From the NCBI GenBank assembly GCA_015501605.1, contig JADNRZ010000004.1, positions 1,302,001 through 1,366,000 on the forward strand: DNA of 64,000 nucleotides, in the 5' to 3' direction. The notes beneath the pieces were generated by a model. The model saw only the letters and a program-made list of their open reading frames with translations, ran no database searches and had not been told where the DNA came from. This document shows positions 21,462-35,444 of the stretch, piece by piece. A program made the position numbers and the translations under genes. Source of the DNA: Panaeolus papilionaceus (lineage: Eukaryota; Basidiomycota; Agaricomycetes; Agaricales). Each line of letters opens with the position of its first letter. Within the stretch, counting starts at the first letter, position 1.

Positions 21462-24400
21462 CGTTGTTGACGATGGTGGTGGTGGTGTAGAAGCAGGTCT
21501 GTGGCAGAGCCACAGTCATTCACCAGCACGCCTACGGAGTCCAAGCGGAGTTTAAATTGAATCATCACCTAGCGCAATCCCATTGTTCCTCTCCTCGCGG
21601 TTCCCTTCAACTCTTCTTGTCATTCTGCACTCTGCTTTTTTGCATGCTGTGTCCTCGTTTCTGTGGTGCTTAGAGTCTGAAAATATTTTCGAATGGGATC
21701 ATTTGCTGACTCTAAATCCTTTCAATCGTGAAGGGAAACGGTAGCATTCTCAAAAATCTCAGCCCCTGTCCAACGTGGGTTGACTCTTCCTTTTCAGTAA
21801 ACCGAGGCATGAGATTGTCCTCCTGGTATTCAATGTCCTTGACGAGTCTGTGTACTCTGCAGCTTCAAACATGCTCGCTTTGATGAGTTGATCAGGGCCG
21901 AGAAAAAGGACATTACTTTGATGCCAGACCGAACGGCCTCTTATCGAGTCGTGTCTGTCCGATGCCTCATGTCCGCTATCGTGAAAGGCTGATCACTCCA
22001 CATGAAGCTTGGATGCCTACGGCTAAGCCTGACCCAGACAGCCGTGTTTCCCTGCCTTGCCGCTCCATCAACGTAAAAATAATGGGAAACTGTCTTTATC
22101 TTTGTTGCTGCGGGTCCCAACCACTGCTGCGGTTTTCCAGGTTTATGGTTTTGGTCCGATAAACTAAATACCGGTATTGTATCTCACTCGCAAGGCTCTT
22201 ATATAAAAGGTCGCAAGACGGAGAAAAAATCCACCATATTTACCCTCCGTGTCACTAGGGTCATCCGCGACAGGTATCTATGTTGTCTGTCGGCTCCCTC
22301 CCCTACACTATCCATGCTATGCACGATCATATAGACTCAGTAAAATTTCCAATATGCGCAGCTCTCTACTGCTTCTTATAAACTAGGCTTGCTCTTTTCA
22401 TCTATATCATCTATATCTGACACTGCGTCTAGCATTGTCTTCGATTCTGAATGGGCGCTAATCACCCCAGTCTGCATTCAGCGACCCTCGTGGTGTGCCT
22501 CTTACTTTTGGCGGCACTTTAGCCTCCGAACCGACAAAACAAGCATTTTTCTCGGCCTCCACCCGCCGGATTATCCCGCTTGTCCTATTAGTCAAAAACA
22601 CTGGAACACGGGTTGCATCGGATGTATTCAGACCCAGAGCAAGCTGGCAATCACGTCACATTGTATACCCCACTGGTCAACGTCGCACAAGCATTGACAA
22701 CTACATTGCACGGCAGCAGTCAGTGTCAGTCACTGACAATTGCACTTTCCAGGACGAAGGTACCCATCTGCTACACGCATGAACACACCTGACATGTTAA
22801 TGGATTGCCGCGGACATCATACCCTTGTGAAGCTGCATTAAGTCATTGCAACACTCTGATTGTTGAGGAAGGGTTTGCGGGGCAGGGTCGTAGGGGAATG
22901 ACATGACGGGCAACTCGTATGTGTTTTTGCATAATTCATGATATTTTTAAATGCTACGATCCCCGTGCGGTCAATATGGACCCCCGTTCAGCTCTCATTC
23001 TCCATCAGAAGTTTGCCAGGTGCGACACTTTATGGGTATCCCGAAGAAATCTTATTACCAACTAAATTCCTCGGATAGTCGGTTGGTGTCGAATCATCAC
23101 ATCATGTGAAGCGCTCACCGTCTTCTCACAGTAACATGCTATGTCTGCAAAGTCAAGGTTGAGTAGAACTGTCTCGCTTTGCACTCGCCTTCGGCGGAGA
23201 CTATGTGGGACAGACAGAATATTCGCCGGATACAGTGAGAAGGTCGGCGAGTTCATCGACTATGGCACCCTCCGAACAATGTCGCGTGCGTGTTTGAATG
23301 TCAATGTCTGCATCCACACAATTTTCTCTCATAAGATCGAAGGACATCGTACATGGAATCGACCTTCATTTCTATATCGATTCCAACGAGCGGCACCGTA
23401 GGTTTGTGCAAATAGCGTTAATTGTACTCGAAGCGACAGCGATCGTGGACGGTGTGCTTGCGGGATGCCCCGGTGGTCTCGCTCTTGAGCCGCGCTCTGG
23501 TGCGGTCATAGAAATGATTAGGCATGCCCCAAGAGTCGCTTCTTGACCCTGGTTACAACTGCTTCCTTCTGTATGCTGCAGTCCCAAATCCTCTACGTAT
23601 ACTAAAGCTGCCTTGTGAGAGGCACTTTCTTCTCTCTGAACTGATGTGTCTCCTGGCTTCTCGAAAATTGTGCTGTCCTTGATGGATTATTGTCAGGGCC
23701 ATTTTTTCTTTCAAGAGGGGTAATACTTATGCCTGTGGCCGACACTGTTCTGCCTCATTCTGCTCAACACCTCCCAGGCAAAGCCGATACAACTATCTGG
23801 ACCCTAAAAATAGTTCGCTTCTACCTTTTAGGACACACAGGCGAGATTTATTGAATGGTATCTCTCGGCGTCAATAATCGAGTGGCGGTGTCCAGAAACA
23901 CTCTCACCGACAAGAACCCCCTTCTCGTCTGAGGAGTACAGGTCGCCAATTCGGCATTTTTTTCTCCTCGTCGACCTCCCAACAGCACATGGCTCAAAGT
24001 TTTTGAATTGAACTTCAGTCCTTACTCAGTAACTCCTCTGCTCCACCTTAGCGGGATGATCAAAACGGCTGACCATCACTTCTGCAAACAGAGGACGTCT
24101 GTCTTTGGCAACCCCTTTCGTCCCACCCCAACTCATTCGGGCTCGAACAAGACCTCCCATCGTCTGACTGCACGATGCTGGGAACTTTACCTCACAAAAG
24201 GATGGCAATGTTTTTATGGACAATATCTAACCAATGAGACCTTCGTGATTACAATGCTGACTGATGGTGGGGACCGTCTGCTTTTGGAATCCTATTCGTT
24301 ACTTTGGCTTTTTTGTTTTCTCGCTCTCGTGCATACTTCTATTTGGGTGAAGTATCGACCCTCGATTTCCTCGGGAAGCGATGGCACTTCGTTCGGCTTC

Positions 24401-27400
24401 AACGCTTGTTGCAGCGACCGGCCCGCTCGCTTTGGTAGAAGCAGTCGCAGCAGAGGACGTCCTTGGCTCTATTGATCCCTTCGGATGTTCAATGACTAGA
24501 ATTTCTGATGTTGGCTTTCGACTTACTCGTATCTGTCAGGATGGTATTCTATACATCTTATTTTACTGACAAAAAACTTCCTACGAGAACCCCACTTTGA
24601 AAGCGCAGCACGTCAAAGTCGACTAGTTACACTCTCTGAGTAAAGATGTCCTAGTAAGTCATTCGTCCATCTCTCATCAACATCACTTCGCTGAGTGCCA
24701 ACAAGCACAAATTCACCCTGGTAACAAATACTAGGGTCTGTGTACCAATTTATCTGCAGTTCGGGTGGCTCTGGGGCCTTATGACACTCGCGTACAATCC
24801 GAAGTGTGTCTTTTTGGTCACTACCGCGACTTGCGGCCTGCCCGTTGCAAGATCTCTGATAGTGTGAACAGGACGCCTTGCATCTTCATTCAAATGCCTG
24901 AACTTATATTAGATGACTTCGCTGAAACCATTCCCAGTACCACGCGAAGGGTGGGTGGTAACATCTCAGCTAGCATTTCCCTCGGTATGTCACGTCTGGC
25001 TCGCGCCTCTGGTAATTTATATACGCCTTCTTCCCTCGTTTAGGTCTTTTCGTGGATACAAGATAACTATTTTCTGACACTCGGAAGCAGGTGATGACGG
25101 TGTTGCGTGGTATTTGTATTTGAGGTAAAGTCAAAGTGTTCTCTATTACCCCAGTGGTGGCTGACACGCGACATATGCTGAGTGCGTCATAGCCTTCACA
25201 AGTTCACTTGTCATACAACCGTCAATGTTTACGCAAACGCACTACCTGAGCACCTTTGCCTCCACGTCATACCTCAAATGCATATTTTGGAACTTCACTC
25301 ATTTTTGGACATAGGGGTTTTACATGACGCCGTCTGCGCTAATCGGGATATCAGTCCCAAACTTGAACGAGGAGTAGTGGGAGCGATTCTACCCTTCTAT
25401 GATGCTTTCTATCTATTACTCTGACGCGCCCCCGAAGTATGTGCCATAGTGGTAGCTGTGGCCGCCGATGGGTCCAGTTAAGTGCGCGTAATCAGTCTCA
25501 TAGATGAGTTCAAGGCTTCTTTCAAGGGCTAATAAATGACTGTTCGCTTATATTTGGACATGACGTTCCCACACAGATAGCCCTGTCGGAGGTGTCATCA
25601 CTTCCAGCTTTCAATGAGATATGAGATTGGCCCTTTTCAATAGCCTATTTCAACTCGAAACATTTTCCAACTTGTGATTATGAGCATTCCGTCGCACCAC
25701 ACACCGCGTGGTACGAAGAGGAAGGTGTAAACAATCTTTGAAAACCCCAATATCCTGGAAGCGTTGTAATTCGTTCACTGCAATTTTCGTGAGTACTGAG
25801 GAACGGGTGCAGAGCTTTTAAATTAACTCTTCAAAAGGCTTTACTGGGTGCTCGCTCAGAAGGTCAGGGGGCATCAGAATTACAAATTCAATTCTGTAAT
25901 GGCCACAGTAGCTTTCCTGTTGTATACTTAACCAAAAGTATAATGCATGATCATGACTCGACTCTACTCGTGCTTAGCTAGGATCCAAAAGCACGCACGT
26001 AATTCATGGCGATCTCGAAGTCCAACTTATGCCAACTAAACTTGAGATTTTCATTGCTCGACATCTATGTTCTCTCGCAGTTTCATCAGTGATCTAAAAT
26101 CGTACAAGCCAATCATCGATGGCCGTGGCCAGGCATGCGAACATACACGATACCAATGGTTGGTTATCTGAAAGATTCGCACAGAGCCACACTCCAGCTC
26201 GGTGTTCTCGCGAATGTCTGTTTTCTGACAGGTGGTGTCTTTTGCGTCGCGATGCACCTCCCGAGGCTGTAAACGTTCTCCGTACCTGGACGAGCGGCCG
26301 CCGTAGAGCACAAACGGAGAGATAAACTGGCTATTTTGAACCCAGGGTCGAGATACGACCCAATCGCAAACAGACATATGGGGAGGCGGTTCTGCTTCCT
26401 ATCCTTTACACATATAGCTACTTGAAAATTGAGCTTTGCGGTTTCATTGAAGAGGAAATTTCTTCTTTGGGAAAATTAAAATGCCTATTTGTAAACATCA
26501 GCTATAGCTATGTTATCGTTCGCTGTATGAGAAAGGCCTAGATCCCAAGCAAATGGATGTGGTTTCATACAAAGATAAGCAAGTTAACAGGATCTGTGGT
26601 AACACGGCCATCAACAGCAGCGCTTTCATGCCAGACTCCTCCAGTGCATCAGCAGGTTGACGTGAAGGTATGTATCCTCATACCTTATGCAGCTTCATAT
26701 TTCTTACAGCGATGAAAGCGTATCCAGCGACCTTCACTCCCGTTATCGGGACTTGACTTGAGAAGTCAGGATGAGGCCTTCCGCCTAGCGCCCGCCAAGA
26801 GCCAAGAGGCGACAAGTCTGGTAAGCCAAGGAAAGTAATAGGACCCTGCCACATCAACTATCAACGATCAACTTTCAAGCTCGGAACCCTTGCAATTGAC
26901 CTGATCCCTTGACCATTGTGAGATTCAAGATGAAGGATAGCAACCTCAACATGGCAATAATTAATTAGCCCAAAAAGGTTGCTGTTCATTGTCATATCAA
27001 GCTTGATCCTCAAGCTTCTCGCATCTCGATAAAGACTCTTTGCAGACGGATAATAAAAAAATATAGCTCTCAATGTCATTATCAGTTTATTTTGGCTAAT
27101 GATAAGCACGATACCACCTGGACATTACTTATCAATGTGAGAGTCATAAGCATTATCAATGTTTCAAAGACACCTTTGCGGACAAACCCCAGCGGGTTGT
27201 GCGTCACTTACGGCGAATGATAAGACCCTTGATTGGGTTTAAACTGACAGCTTGGACAGGCGCCATCTGGAACACTGCAGAACGGAAACGATACTAACAG
27301 ATTACAATATCATGAATGCAACAATATCAGAGTTTACCTGTAAGTGCTACTGTACAAGTGGATTTCGAACGCCCTCCATGTACATATCTTCTGCGCTTTC

Positions 27401-30400
27401 TATATCATAAGGGGAGTATGTGATGCCCCCTGGTCCAGGGCTCCGTCCCACCAAATCTACCTTTGAATGACACAACGCACTTACGCTATCGCGCCATTAC
27501 CAAGAATAATGATGCTATGCAATTCTATACCCAAACTTGCATGAGCTGCATGGGCACTGGTGGTTCTTTCACGCAGTTATCAAACCATTCGTTTGTATTG
27601 TTATAGTTTACAGACACATGGTCAGTCAATCTCAGAGTAAGATTTCTAACATTCAGTACTTCAGTTGATATAAACCGCTCCGCGTCGCATTGTGCATGTG
27701 AAACAAACCTTAATTTGCATCAAGTGATTCAAGTCATAACTACTGTGAGTATTTGGTGTGTCCTGATTTGGTATTCGAATATTCCGGGAACTTTAATGTT
27801 GGTCCTCATGTCATGAATTACTCGTTTCAAGGTGGTGAAGGTAATGATAGGCAGGAACTTGAACGTCTGCGGGAACATACCAGTCTATGACCACCCGTAT
27901 CAACTTATCATGTTGAGATTCCAGAGCACAGTGGATTACAGTTATTGTTTCCGCTTGGGTTGGTGACCAGTGCTATAATCTCCTATCACTTGAAGGGTGC
28001 CCTTGCCAGCTGGTTAGTCCTGGCGGGTCCAACAAGGAACATTTCAGCGTTTTGGAGTAATTCAGGATCAGATATCCGTTTGGAACTTGAAATTCCGTGC
28101 CAGGACTCGAGTATTACCTGGCACACCTACTACCCCAACTATCAAGCTAGAAAAATACAACGAAAGAAGGTTTAATAGTTCCGACTGGTGATGACCCTGA
28201 GACCCCTGCTGCAAAAACAAACCTTTCGGTTCTGGCGATCACTTGCGCAAGCTTGGGGTTGGGACAAATGACAAATAAGAAAATAATGGTATCAGCTGCT
28301 CCTGATGTTTCCAGAGGTCAGTTGAAGTACCAGTCAACACATCCTTTCTACGTCTTGATAAGACGGCCCGGGCGGAGGTAGACATACCGCGGCGGATATA
28401 GGCGTCACCAATTGCAAAGCGGACTCCTGAAAAGCCCTTTTAATCGCTTCCTTAATCATGGCTGCTTCTACAAGAGTACCTTGCGGTTATTCTTAAGAAG
28501 ATAACTTCGCTGTGGTGTGGAGATTCACATACACTCTCGGCCGCTCCCGCGCGCTTATCTAGAACCAATCGAAGCACCGTTCTTCTCAATTAGGAAAGCT
28601 ACGTCATGCTTCGGAAGCTTTTGTGGATCACAGAGGTCTGTCGTTTCCCTGAGTCTAACCAGTTGTAGTCAACACCCTGATAGGCCCGCGTCATATAACC
28701 TCGCTTTTACCTATTAACCATTGTTTAATTACCTATAAGTTGTACTGATTCAACAGCCCTGGCACCCTCTGTGAGAGCACTCAGTTTCTAAGGGCACCCT
28801 CAATTTTTTTTAGGATCGCCCCAAATATTCTCCTTGTATTACTATTCTAAGCCCTGTTACTCTGGATGCGCTATGAGAATTCGCCAGTAAAACAATAATA
28901 AAAGTGGTTCGCAAGCGATAACGACTCCGTAATACAATTTCTTTTCGACGCATTACGTCCAACTGTTCTGTGCATTTTCCGAAAGATCCACTAAGCGTTG
29001 TCCAGTGGTATGTTATATAGAGTCTATTAATATGCAAAGCTTGAATGACTCACAGCCCAAGTGCACTACTACCATCACCAAGGTTAGAGAATACACACTC
29101 CTGGCCATATTGAGATTGGATACATTCGAATCAGGGCTGGCGCATCGCCGAGCAAAACCATTGTGAAGGTATGTCCAACTTAGATCATGGCGCCGGGCAT
29201 TCCAAGGAACAGAGGACGTTACCTTCATGTTTGCTAAAAATAGAATTCGCAACGCGCCTGAGGGTTTCCCCGCGCGAGTTGTTACGCTGAACTAAAAACA
29301 CTGCACGCCTCTCCTGATGTCAATGTCCTCGTCTTAGCTCCTCCATATGTTCAACTCTAATGCTCCAGTACGGGGATACAGCCGGCATGCGTAATCACTT
29401 CGGGACTCGGTGTTCAAGGATCAATCCGAGCGATTTTTGAGGTCGGCCCAGATCGAAAAGTGGCCGTTGTCTAGGAGAGTATTGTCTCTGTATGGGTATG
29501 ACGGAGGGGTCCTGGCTACAAATCGCTTTGATCGTTGTTATTGTGGTATGTGTGTTTGGTATATAATATACAACGAGTCAGCGACTATTCTTCCCTGACT
29601 CTGCCGCGGACTTTCCTTCGTCTCTCGATTTCTGCACTAAAGATTGCGAGCGAAGGGCCAGCATATGATGAAATGCTGTTCCCGCAAGCCACCTGCTCCT
29701 AGCTTTACATGGCACATAGAGCAGATATTCATGTCTTAAAACCCAGTTTTCTTGTCTTCTATTAAGCAACACCACAGTCAGATGTCAGTACTCACTACCA
29801 ATTTGACCCGTGGGCAAGCAGGATGCAGTGAAAAAATCACTACATATGGCCTTGATACGCTGGCACGTCTCAATATGCGCCGTAAAATTACGGGTGAACT
29901 GCCAGTGGATATTGCTGTCCACCTCATCAAGGGAACAACTACCTGATTATGGTCGAGCCGAGCCAAAGCGCCTTCGACAAATGAAAGAAGAGTGCTCCGG
30001 GGCAAATTCCATTGAACATAATTATGGTTCGAAGACGCAGGCAGCCAGAGGTAATGCGCCTAGCCTGGTGATCACTGAGGTGTGCTCACACGTTGCGCCT
30101 TCGCCGAACAATTTTGCTGGGTGCTTCGAGGTCTTCGACGGTGATCAGATGTTAGTGGTAATCTAATTAATGGAATCAGTCGAAAGCAATCGTTTGTATA
30201 CATGATTTCAAAGCCTCTTTTTCTCCGCCCTTGATAGTTCCTCACCTGACAATGAGTCCGGCCTCGTATACCTTTAAGGCTGAATATAACGCTCGAGCCT
30301 CTCAGATGTCCAAAAGTAGCCTGCTATACTTTACGTTAAGGGCTATTTTGAAAAGGCGCGAGCCTTATAATAACTATTGGTATAAAGAAAGAAAGGACGG

Positions 30401-33400
30401 GGAGAAAGCATAGAAACCTGTGTGAGCGAGCATTGCGAGTATACAGTTGAGATATGCTTACGTCTTGTTTGTCTTCCCACCCGATCACCAACCCCAGGCC
30501 ACGCTTCCCATGGGTGTCGAGCTCAACAATTCATCGACTCAATCGCCTAATTGCTGTCTTCCCTCTCACTCATATTTTTAGCTGCTTACCTATTACCTGC
30601 ACACGGAAACGCCCAACGTACGTATTCCTTGAAGTGGAACAGCGACCCCCAGATTCAGCCACGATACGAATCTCTCCCTAATAATAAGCTGTGCTCCCGA
30701 TACATCTCTCGAGAGGTCGCTTTCCTTACTTGTCTGCATTCCTTTCGTTTCGATAGTCAGAACGGTGGGTTTGGAATTGATACTCTGGGGGAATATACTC
30801 ATGAAGCATTTGGGTTAGGTCCACATCCAAGTCACGCTGTTTATTCTTTACTGCACACCTCGAGAACAATTGTTCGGCCATCGTGATATTCACTTCGGCC
30901 ACCCGCTGCCGTCGTTCCAAACCCCCCTTCTTCTGCTCTCGTCCCTTCGTATCGGAGCGATGTCCCCCATCTCGCCCACGCCCGTCTTTCGACGCGTGCG
31001 TACCACCGATCGGTGCCTACCCAATCAAGAAAGACAATCGTCCCTTCCAAGGCACCGGGACACGAAGACGATAAGCACGCCACACCTCGATCCAACCTGC
31101 ACAAATCCATATCCCTCCCAACAACTCGCACGACAGACGGGCGCGTGCGTCATTTTTCTGCTTTTTGTGTGCATTCGCTGTTTGTGTCATTTATAAAAGG
31201 TGTGCTCCCCTGTGTATTTATCGTATGTATAGATATGGCGTCAAATAGGACGGAACTAACTAGAAATTTCTGGTGTTGAAGGTATCGGCCAGTCGGTGCT
31301 GCGTGACGGATATTGGGGTAAGCGTAAGAAGCGCAGCGTAGTGGAACCATGGTTTGGGAGCGCTGACACGCACGGTCTGCCAACTATGCCACGCGCGCGC
31401 GTGTCAGTAGAGGGACCGGTGCAAGGGAGAGAATATTTAGGCGTGCGTGCTAAGTATACTTAGACACTGGCATGGTCATCCTTTTAGTATAGAAGAACGT
31501 GGACGTGGAGTTTAACGATGTCATCCTGTGGTATGCGCAAGTAAGTCGGCGTTGACGGTGTTAAATTACATCCAAAGACGAACTCCGACGTCGCAGCGAT
31601 TTTCCTGTTGACTCAAGAATACGAATAGTGAGAAAAGACATACGATCCTGTTTACTTTGAGTGTATACGTGTTTGGCAATGCTGCAGACTGTGCCACTGT
31701 GCGAATGCCGAAGTCCGGCGAATCGCAATTTGGAACGATGTCTCTAGTTCATCCTTCGAGGTGCTCACCTGTTGTTAGTTCTAATTCTGATGCTATGGGA
31801 TGGGTCATAAACTGCCCTTTTGGTCTTCTGGACGGTAACTTCCTGACGGGCGCTGTTGTCCAACGAGGGGATGTATTTTTGAACGAATTAAAAGCGGAAT
31901 TTCAAATTCCTTCGAGGCTTGATTTACTCCGAGTTATTCAGGGTATTGTGCACCCTAAATACTTGTGGGATTTGATTCGAGGGGTGCATACACCCCAGTA
32001 TTTTGAGTGTGGTATTGTCGATGGTCCCCATTGTTACTTGGTACCATTCAAGCTTCTCTTATGTGCATGGGGAAAGCTTAGTTTGAAACGCTTTGCACGA
32101 AACGCAGTCCTATCCTCATCATTGACCATATGTTACAGTAAGATGCATTAGCTGTCTCAGTGATAATGACTACGGTATTGTGAGCTTGAGAGTATGTATA
32201 CGCATATTGGATATAGCGTAGTCCGAGAGTTAACTATCGCAGCGACAGCGGCGCAGTACTATTCGAGGCTACGCATCGGCGCGATGTAGTCGGATTTCTC
32301 AGTTACATATTGGAAGTGCTGATGGGATGCGCACATTTTCACGCAGTACTAGTAGAATGGGACCTACAAAGCGGGAACGTGAGGGTATTACAGAAACACC
32401 CCATCTAGAGGTCAATCAATTGTGTATTGTATAAGATAAGGATAGAACAGGTTGTGCTCGGCAAGTCCGTGCAAGTCCGCGTCTGTCAGTGCGGAGCTAC
32501 GATTGAATGGCAGACGAGTGAATTGATGGATATATGTACATGGTGTGAGACAGATTAGAATGAATAGAAATGGGTGGGGTGGGTGATTGTGGCGTATTCA
32601 GTTTCTAGTATAGTACCTGTTTACATACGAGGTAATTCAAAACAAGTCGGAATAGGAATAGGATTCAGCGGCAATGGCCTTTGACACCATGGCAGTACGA
32701 ATGAGGATCGTTGGTGGATTTGCTTACCTTTCAAGTTCTAGCGTCGGTTTGAACTAGGCACAGTCCCTGAACGCTTTCCCCCCTTTATCCAATTGTGTGA
32801 ATTGACTCAAGTGCCCAGTCCATCGATATCGTTCGAATTGATACCTCCATGTCGTCGTATCCAGTCAGATTCCTCCTGCAGCTACATCAGAATGACTGAT
32901 CCTGCGGGTTCCTAGGGGGTGCCTGCGGCGCGGGAGGCAATCAACAGGTCAAAGTTACGCATCTGCATATAGTCTCGTATATTGCCTGCAAGTAAATACA
33001 TACATAGAACGAGTGTGCTATTCCAGGCTCTGGAGGACGTATTCATAGACTTGGCGCAACAGAGTTCGATTATGGAGATTTGATCGCGCAACCAAGACGC
33101 CAAGACTAAGAGCTGTGCGGCTATTTGGATCATCATATCGATTTAGGGGTATATTTACAAGCTGAGTTATGATATGACTAGGTGCGCTGTGTTATAATTT
33201 AGAAGCATGGAATTTTATGGGCCAAGCTGCAGTCATTGTAAGCAGGAATACGAGAGCAACAGAGTGAGCACGGCCGTGATAAGCTGGGCTTAGTCGCTGT
33301 GGAGTGGATTAGTAATGCAATATGTAAGCCGTATTTTAAACGTTCCAAGAGCGCTGCATGGCTTGGTTAAGGAACTGGGGTTGCAGAGTTCGATCACTTG

Positions 33401-35054
33401 CGGGTTCGGCGCGCCCAGGGGGTTACATGCGTTGAAACGGCGTGGTGACGCGTGTAGTAAGGTAAGTTTGGGGTATGGATGTAAGAAAAAAGGAAAAAAG
33501 ATTTTGTGTAGAATTTTTGAGGTGACTCTAGATGGGTCTTGAATAATTCGATTAATTAATTCATTTTACGATTCGTAGACTTGCAAAAATTGTAACACAA
33601 TGTTTAGACTTAGTGGAATTTATTAGTGCCTATGGGCTAAACTCAGTAGGATATGATGATCGTCTTTCAAAATTTCAAGCTTCGAGTGTGACCTGACGAC
33701 GTTCTCTGTTCCTCTGCCCGCCCCGTAATCCCGACGGATGCTTAAAATTAGAATCACATCCTTCGAATTCGGTCTCAATCCTTCTCTACGCGACCCTGAA
33801 TTCCCTTTTCTGCTCATCCATTACATAGCATTGTTGGCATCCCGAGTCGGACTCGGACTCGCGATTCAACTGTGTGTAATTTATAATACTCCACTCTACC
33901 ATCCCACCGACTCACCTTGAACACATCTGACGTCGTCGCCTATACACACTTTTACGTTTTACGTGTAAGCATCCGCTTCATACATATGTCCATCGTATGC
34001 GATGTTGCACGTCAGTGCTGACTGAACTGGCTGCGTCGCGTGGGTGCAGGGCTAGGCTTTGACTAGCGACGGTGGAGAGTCCCGTATCACCCTATGCCGT
34101 CGCGTATGCAGAAGTAAATACCGTACCGTAGCGGCGGTGTCAATATGGGATATGCGAGTAGGTAAGTAGCTAAAAATGTCCACTCTAAAACCCTCGAAAA
34201 TAAACTCGCGGTGATGCAGGGACGGTGTCAGGTGGAGCAAGACGGGGGAGAGTTCATTTGTTATTTACCTTGGTCCTTCAATATGTCAATTGCGATGGCG
34301 TGTTGAGGTTTATCAAATCTGTGAGACTGGGTTAACTTGAGTGTTTGATTACGTTCGGGCCGCCGTAGATGATATGATATGATACACTATGATGCAATAG
34401 CTTGAAGTATGGTTGGTATGATCTTGCATTGTGAAGTCGCGTAGGGTAGACATCGAGTGATGATATAGATAACTGCTATTGAATTGAACGCAACTGAATT
34501 GGGGTTTACTCGTTGATGGAATTCACGGACTGAATGGCCGCGATTCCTTGCCTTCTCTTGCGTTGACTTGACTTGACGTGATGGGGGTGGCGACGTCGGA
34601 CGTGTCGCTGTTTCTAGAGCTATTGAATGGGCGTGAAACGCGCATATGTATATGTCAGAGTTTATACGAATAGACGTTCTCCATTGAGTGTGGCTAGGGA
34701 GGGTATGCATCAGTATGCACATGCCGCTGTGTTTGAAAGTGATGTGAAGTAACATTCCAAACCCCATGCCATGCGTGGAATTTCGCTGACGAGGGCGGAT
34801 GACTGTGCGGCTAGCACTAGCTTGTGGTCGGCATCTACTACAGGCCCACGACGTCTGACTCGGACCTTCGTATTTTTGCGTCGAGAGTCGCATCAGGCAA
34901 CTGTCGAGGCTATTAGTGGGTGTTTCATAGCGTTGTATAAGTTTATATGCAGGGTGTACGTATAGAGTGTTATTTTAGTTCTATAGCTACGACACTACGC
35001 GCGAGTCCTGACTTGTCTCAACGCCTGGATACATGGAGCATCTGGGAATATTAA
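21462..35054. other. Long gene-poor region, no gene supported
   Basis: Over 13 kb here no reading frame shows a domain, a signal sequence with an ATG start, or a chain of exons with matching phase. Many frames of 60-165 codons are present, as expected by chance; several begin at TTG rather than ATG. I saw no rRNA, clear tRNA or long terminal repeat. The part near the F-box gene must include its promoter. Diverged transposon remains cannot be excluded because they would be unreadable by eye. Confidence 0.4.
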
Positions 35055-35166
35055 CATCAGCAAAAAAACGGGCTGTAGATCTGTGATATCAGCCAATGTC
35101 TAGTCAATATCAGGCTGTGATGTGGCGGCGACAGAAGTCTAAGTCTGCCCACCCAGCTGTGGGCTT

Positions 35167-35220
35167 CAATCTGAGATCAAACGTCAACCTGATATTAAGT
35201 CCCAATCTGACATCTGCTGA
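35167..35220 (+). repeat. Three tandem 18-bp units with core CAAYCTGANAT
   Basis: Units start at 35167 (CAATCTGAGATC), 35185 (CAACCTGATATT) and 35203 (CAATCTGACATC), spaced exactly 18 bp. Looser copies of the same word appear at 35688, 35738, 35768, 35828, 36067, 36166 and 36285 without fixed spacing. The function is unknown; the pattern suggests a decayed minisatellite. Confidence 0.45.
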
Positions 35221-35369
35221 ACTAGTGACGTCTGATTATACTACACGTACCTATCGAATAAGTGCAACGAGAGAGAAATAAAAAGATTTTTCTTTTTTGG
35301 AAGGGTTCACCCAGCCGCTCATTCCACATTTGCGTTGAATAACACCAGCAATGTAAATCGAAATTTGCC

Positions 35370-35444
35370 AATGCAAGGAATCGAACCCAAGCGTTGACTA
35401 ACACCACAGATTCTATAGCGATGAACCCACTAGTCCAAGAAGCC
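35370..35444 (-). other. tRNA-like block with internal Pol III promoter boxes
   Basis: On the minus strand an A-box-like word (TGGACTAGTGGG, 35437-35426) is followed by a good B box (GGTTCGATTCC, 35387-35377), and the span from A to B is 61 bp, near the tRNA value. A CTGTGGT stretch sits where the anticodon loop would be, which would read GTG (His). The acceptor stem does not pair and the anticodon and T stems pair poorly, so this is not a working tRNA gene. A T5 run on the minus strand at 35284-35280 could end a short Pol III transcript. A tRNA-derived SINE head or a decayed tRNA gene is the best reading. Confidence 0.35.

Noticed and set aside
24008..24475. Open frame of 155 codons with a hydrophobic middle
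   Set aside because: It starts at TTG and shows no domain. Considered as a possible receptor or transporter remnant but nothing supports that.
28340..28430. Minus-strand peptide AIGDAYIRRGMSTSARAV, possibly a decayed gene
   Set aside because: Too short, no flanking exons in phase, and no firm family match.
30551..30886. Frame beginning with a signal-like hydrophobic stretch (SLIFLAAYLLPAHG)
   Set aside because: There is no ATG at the start, the rest has no family match, and no continuation through splice sites was found.
31657..32151. Open frame of 164 codons on the plus strand in the gene-poor block
   Set aside because: It opens with TTG, has no domain or signal peptide, and no exon can be joined to it in phase. 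A frame of this length is expected by chance in 64 kb.
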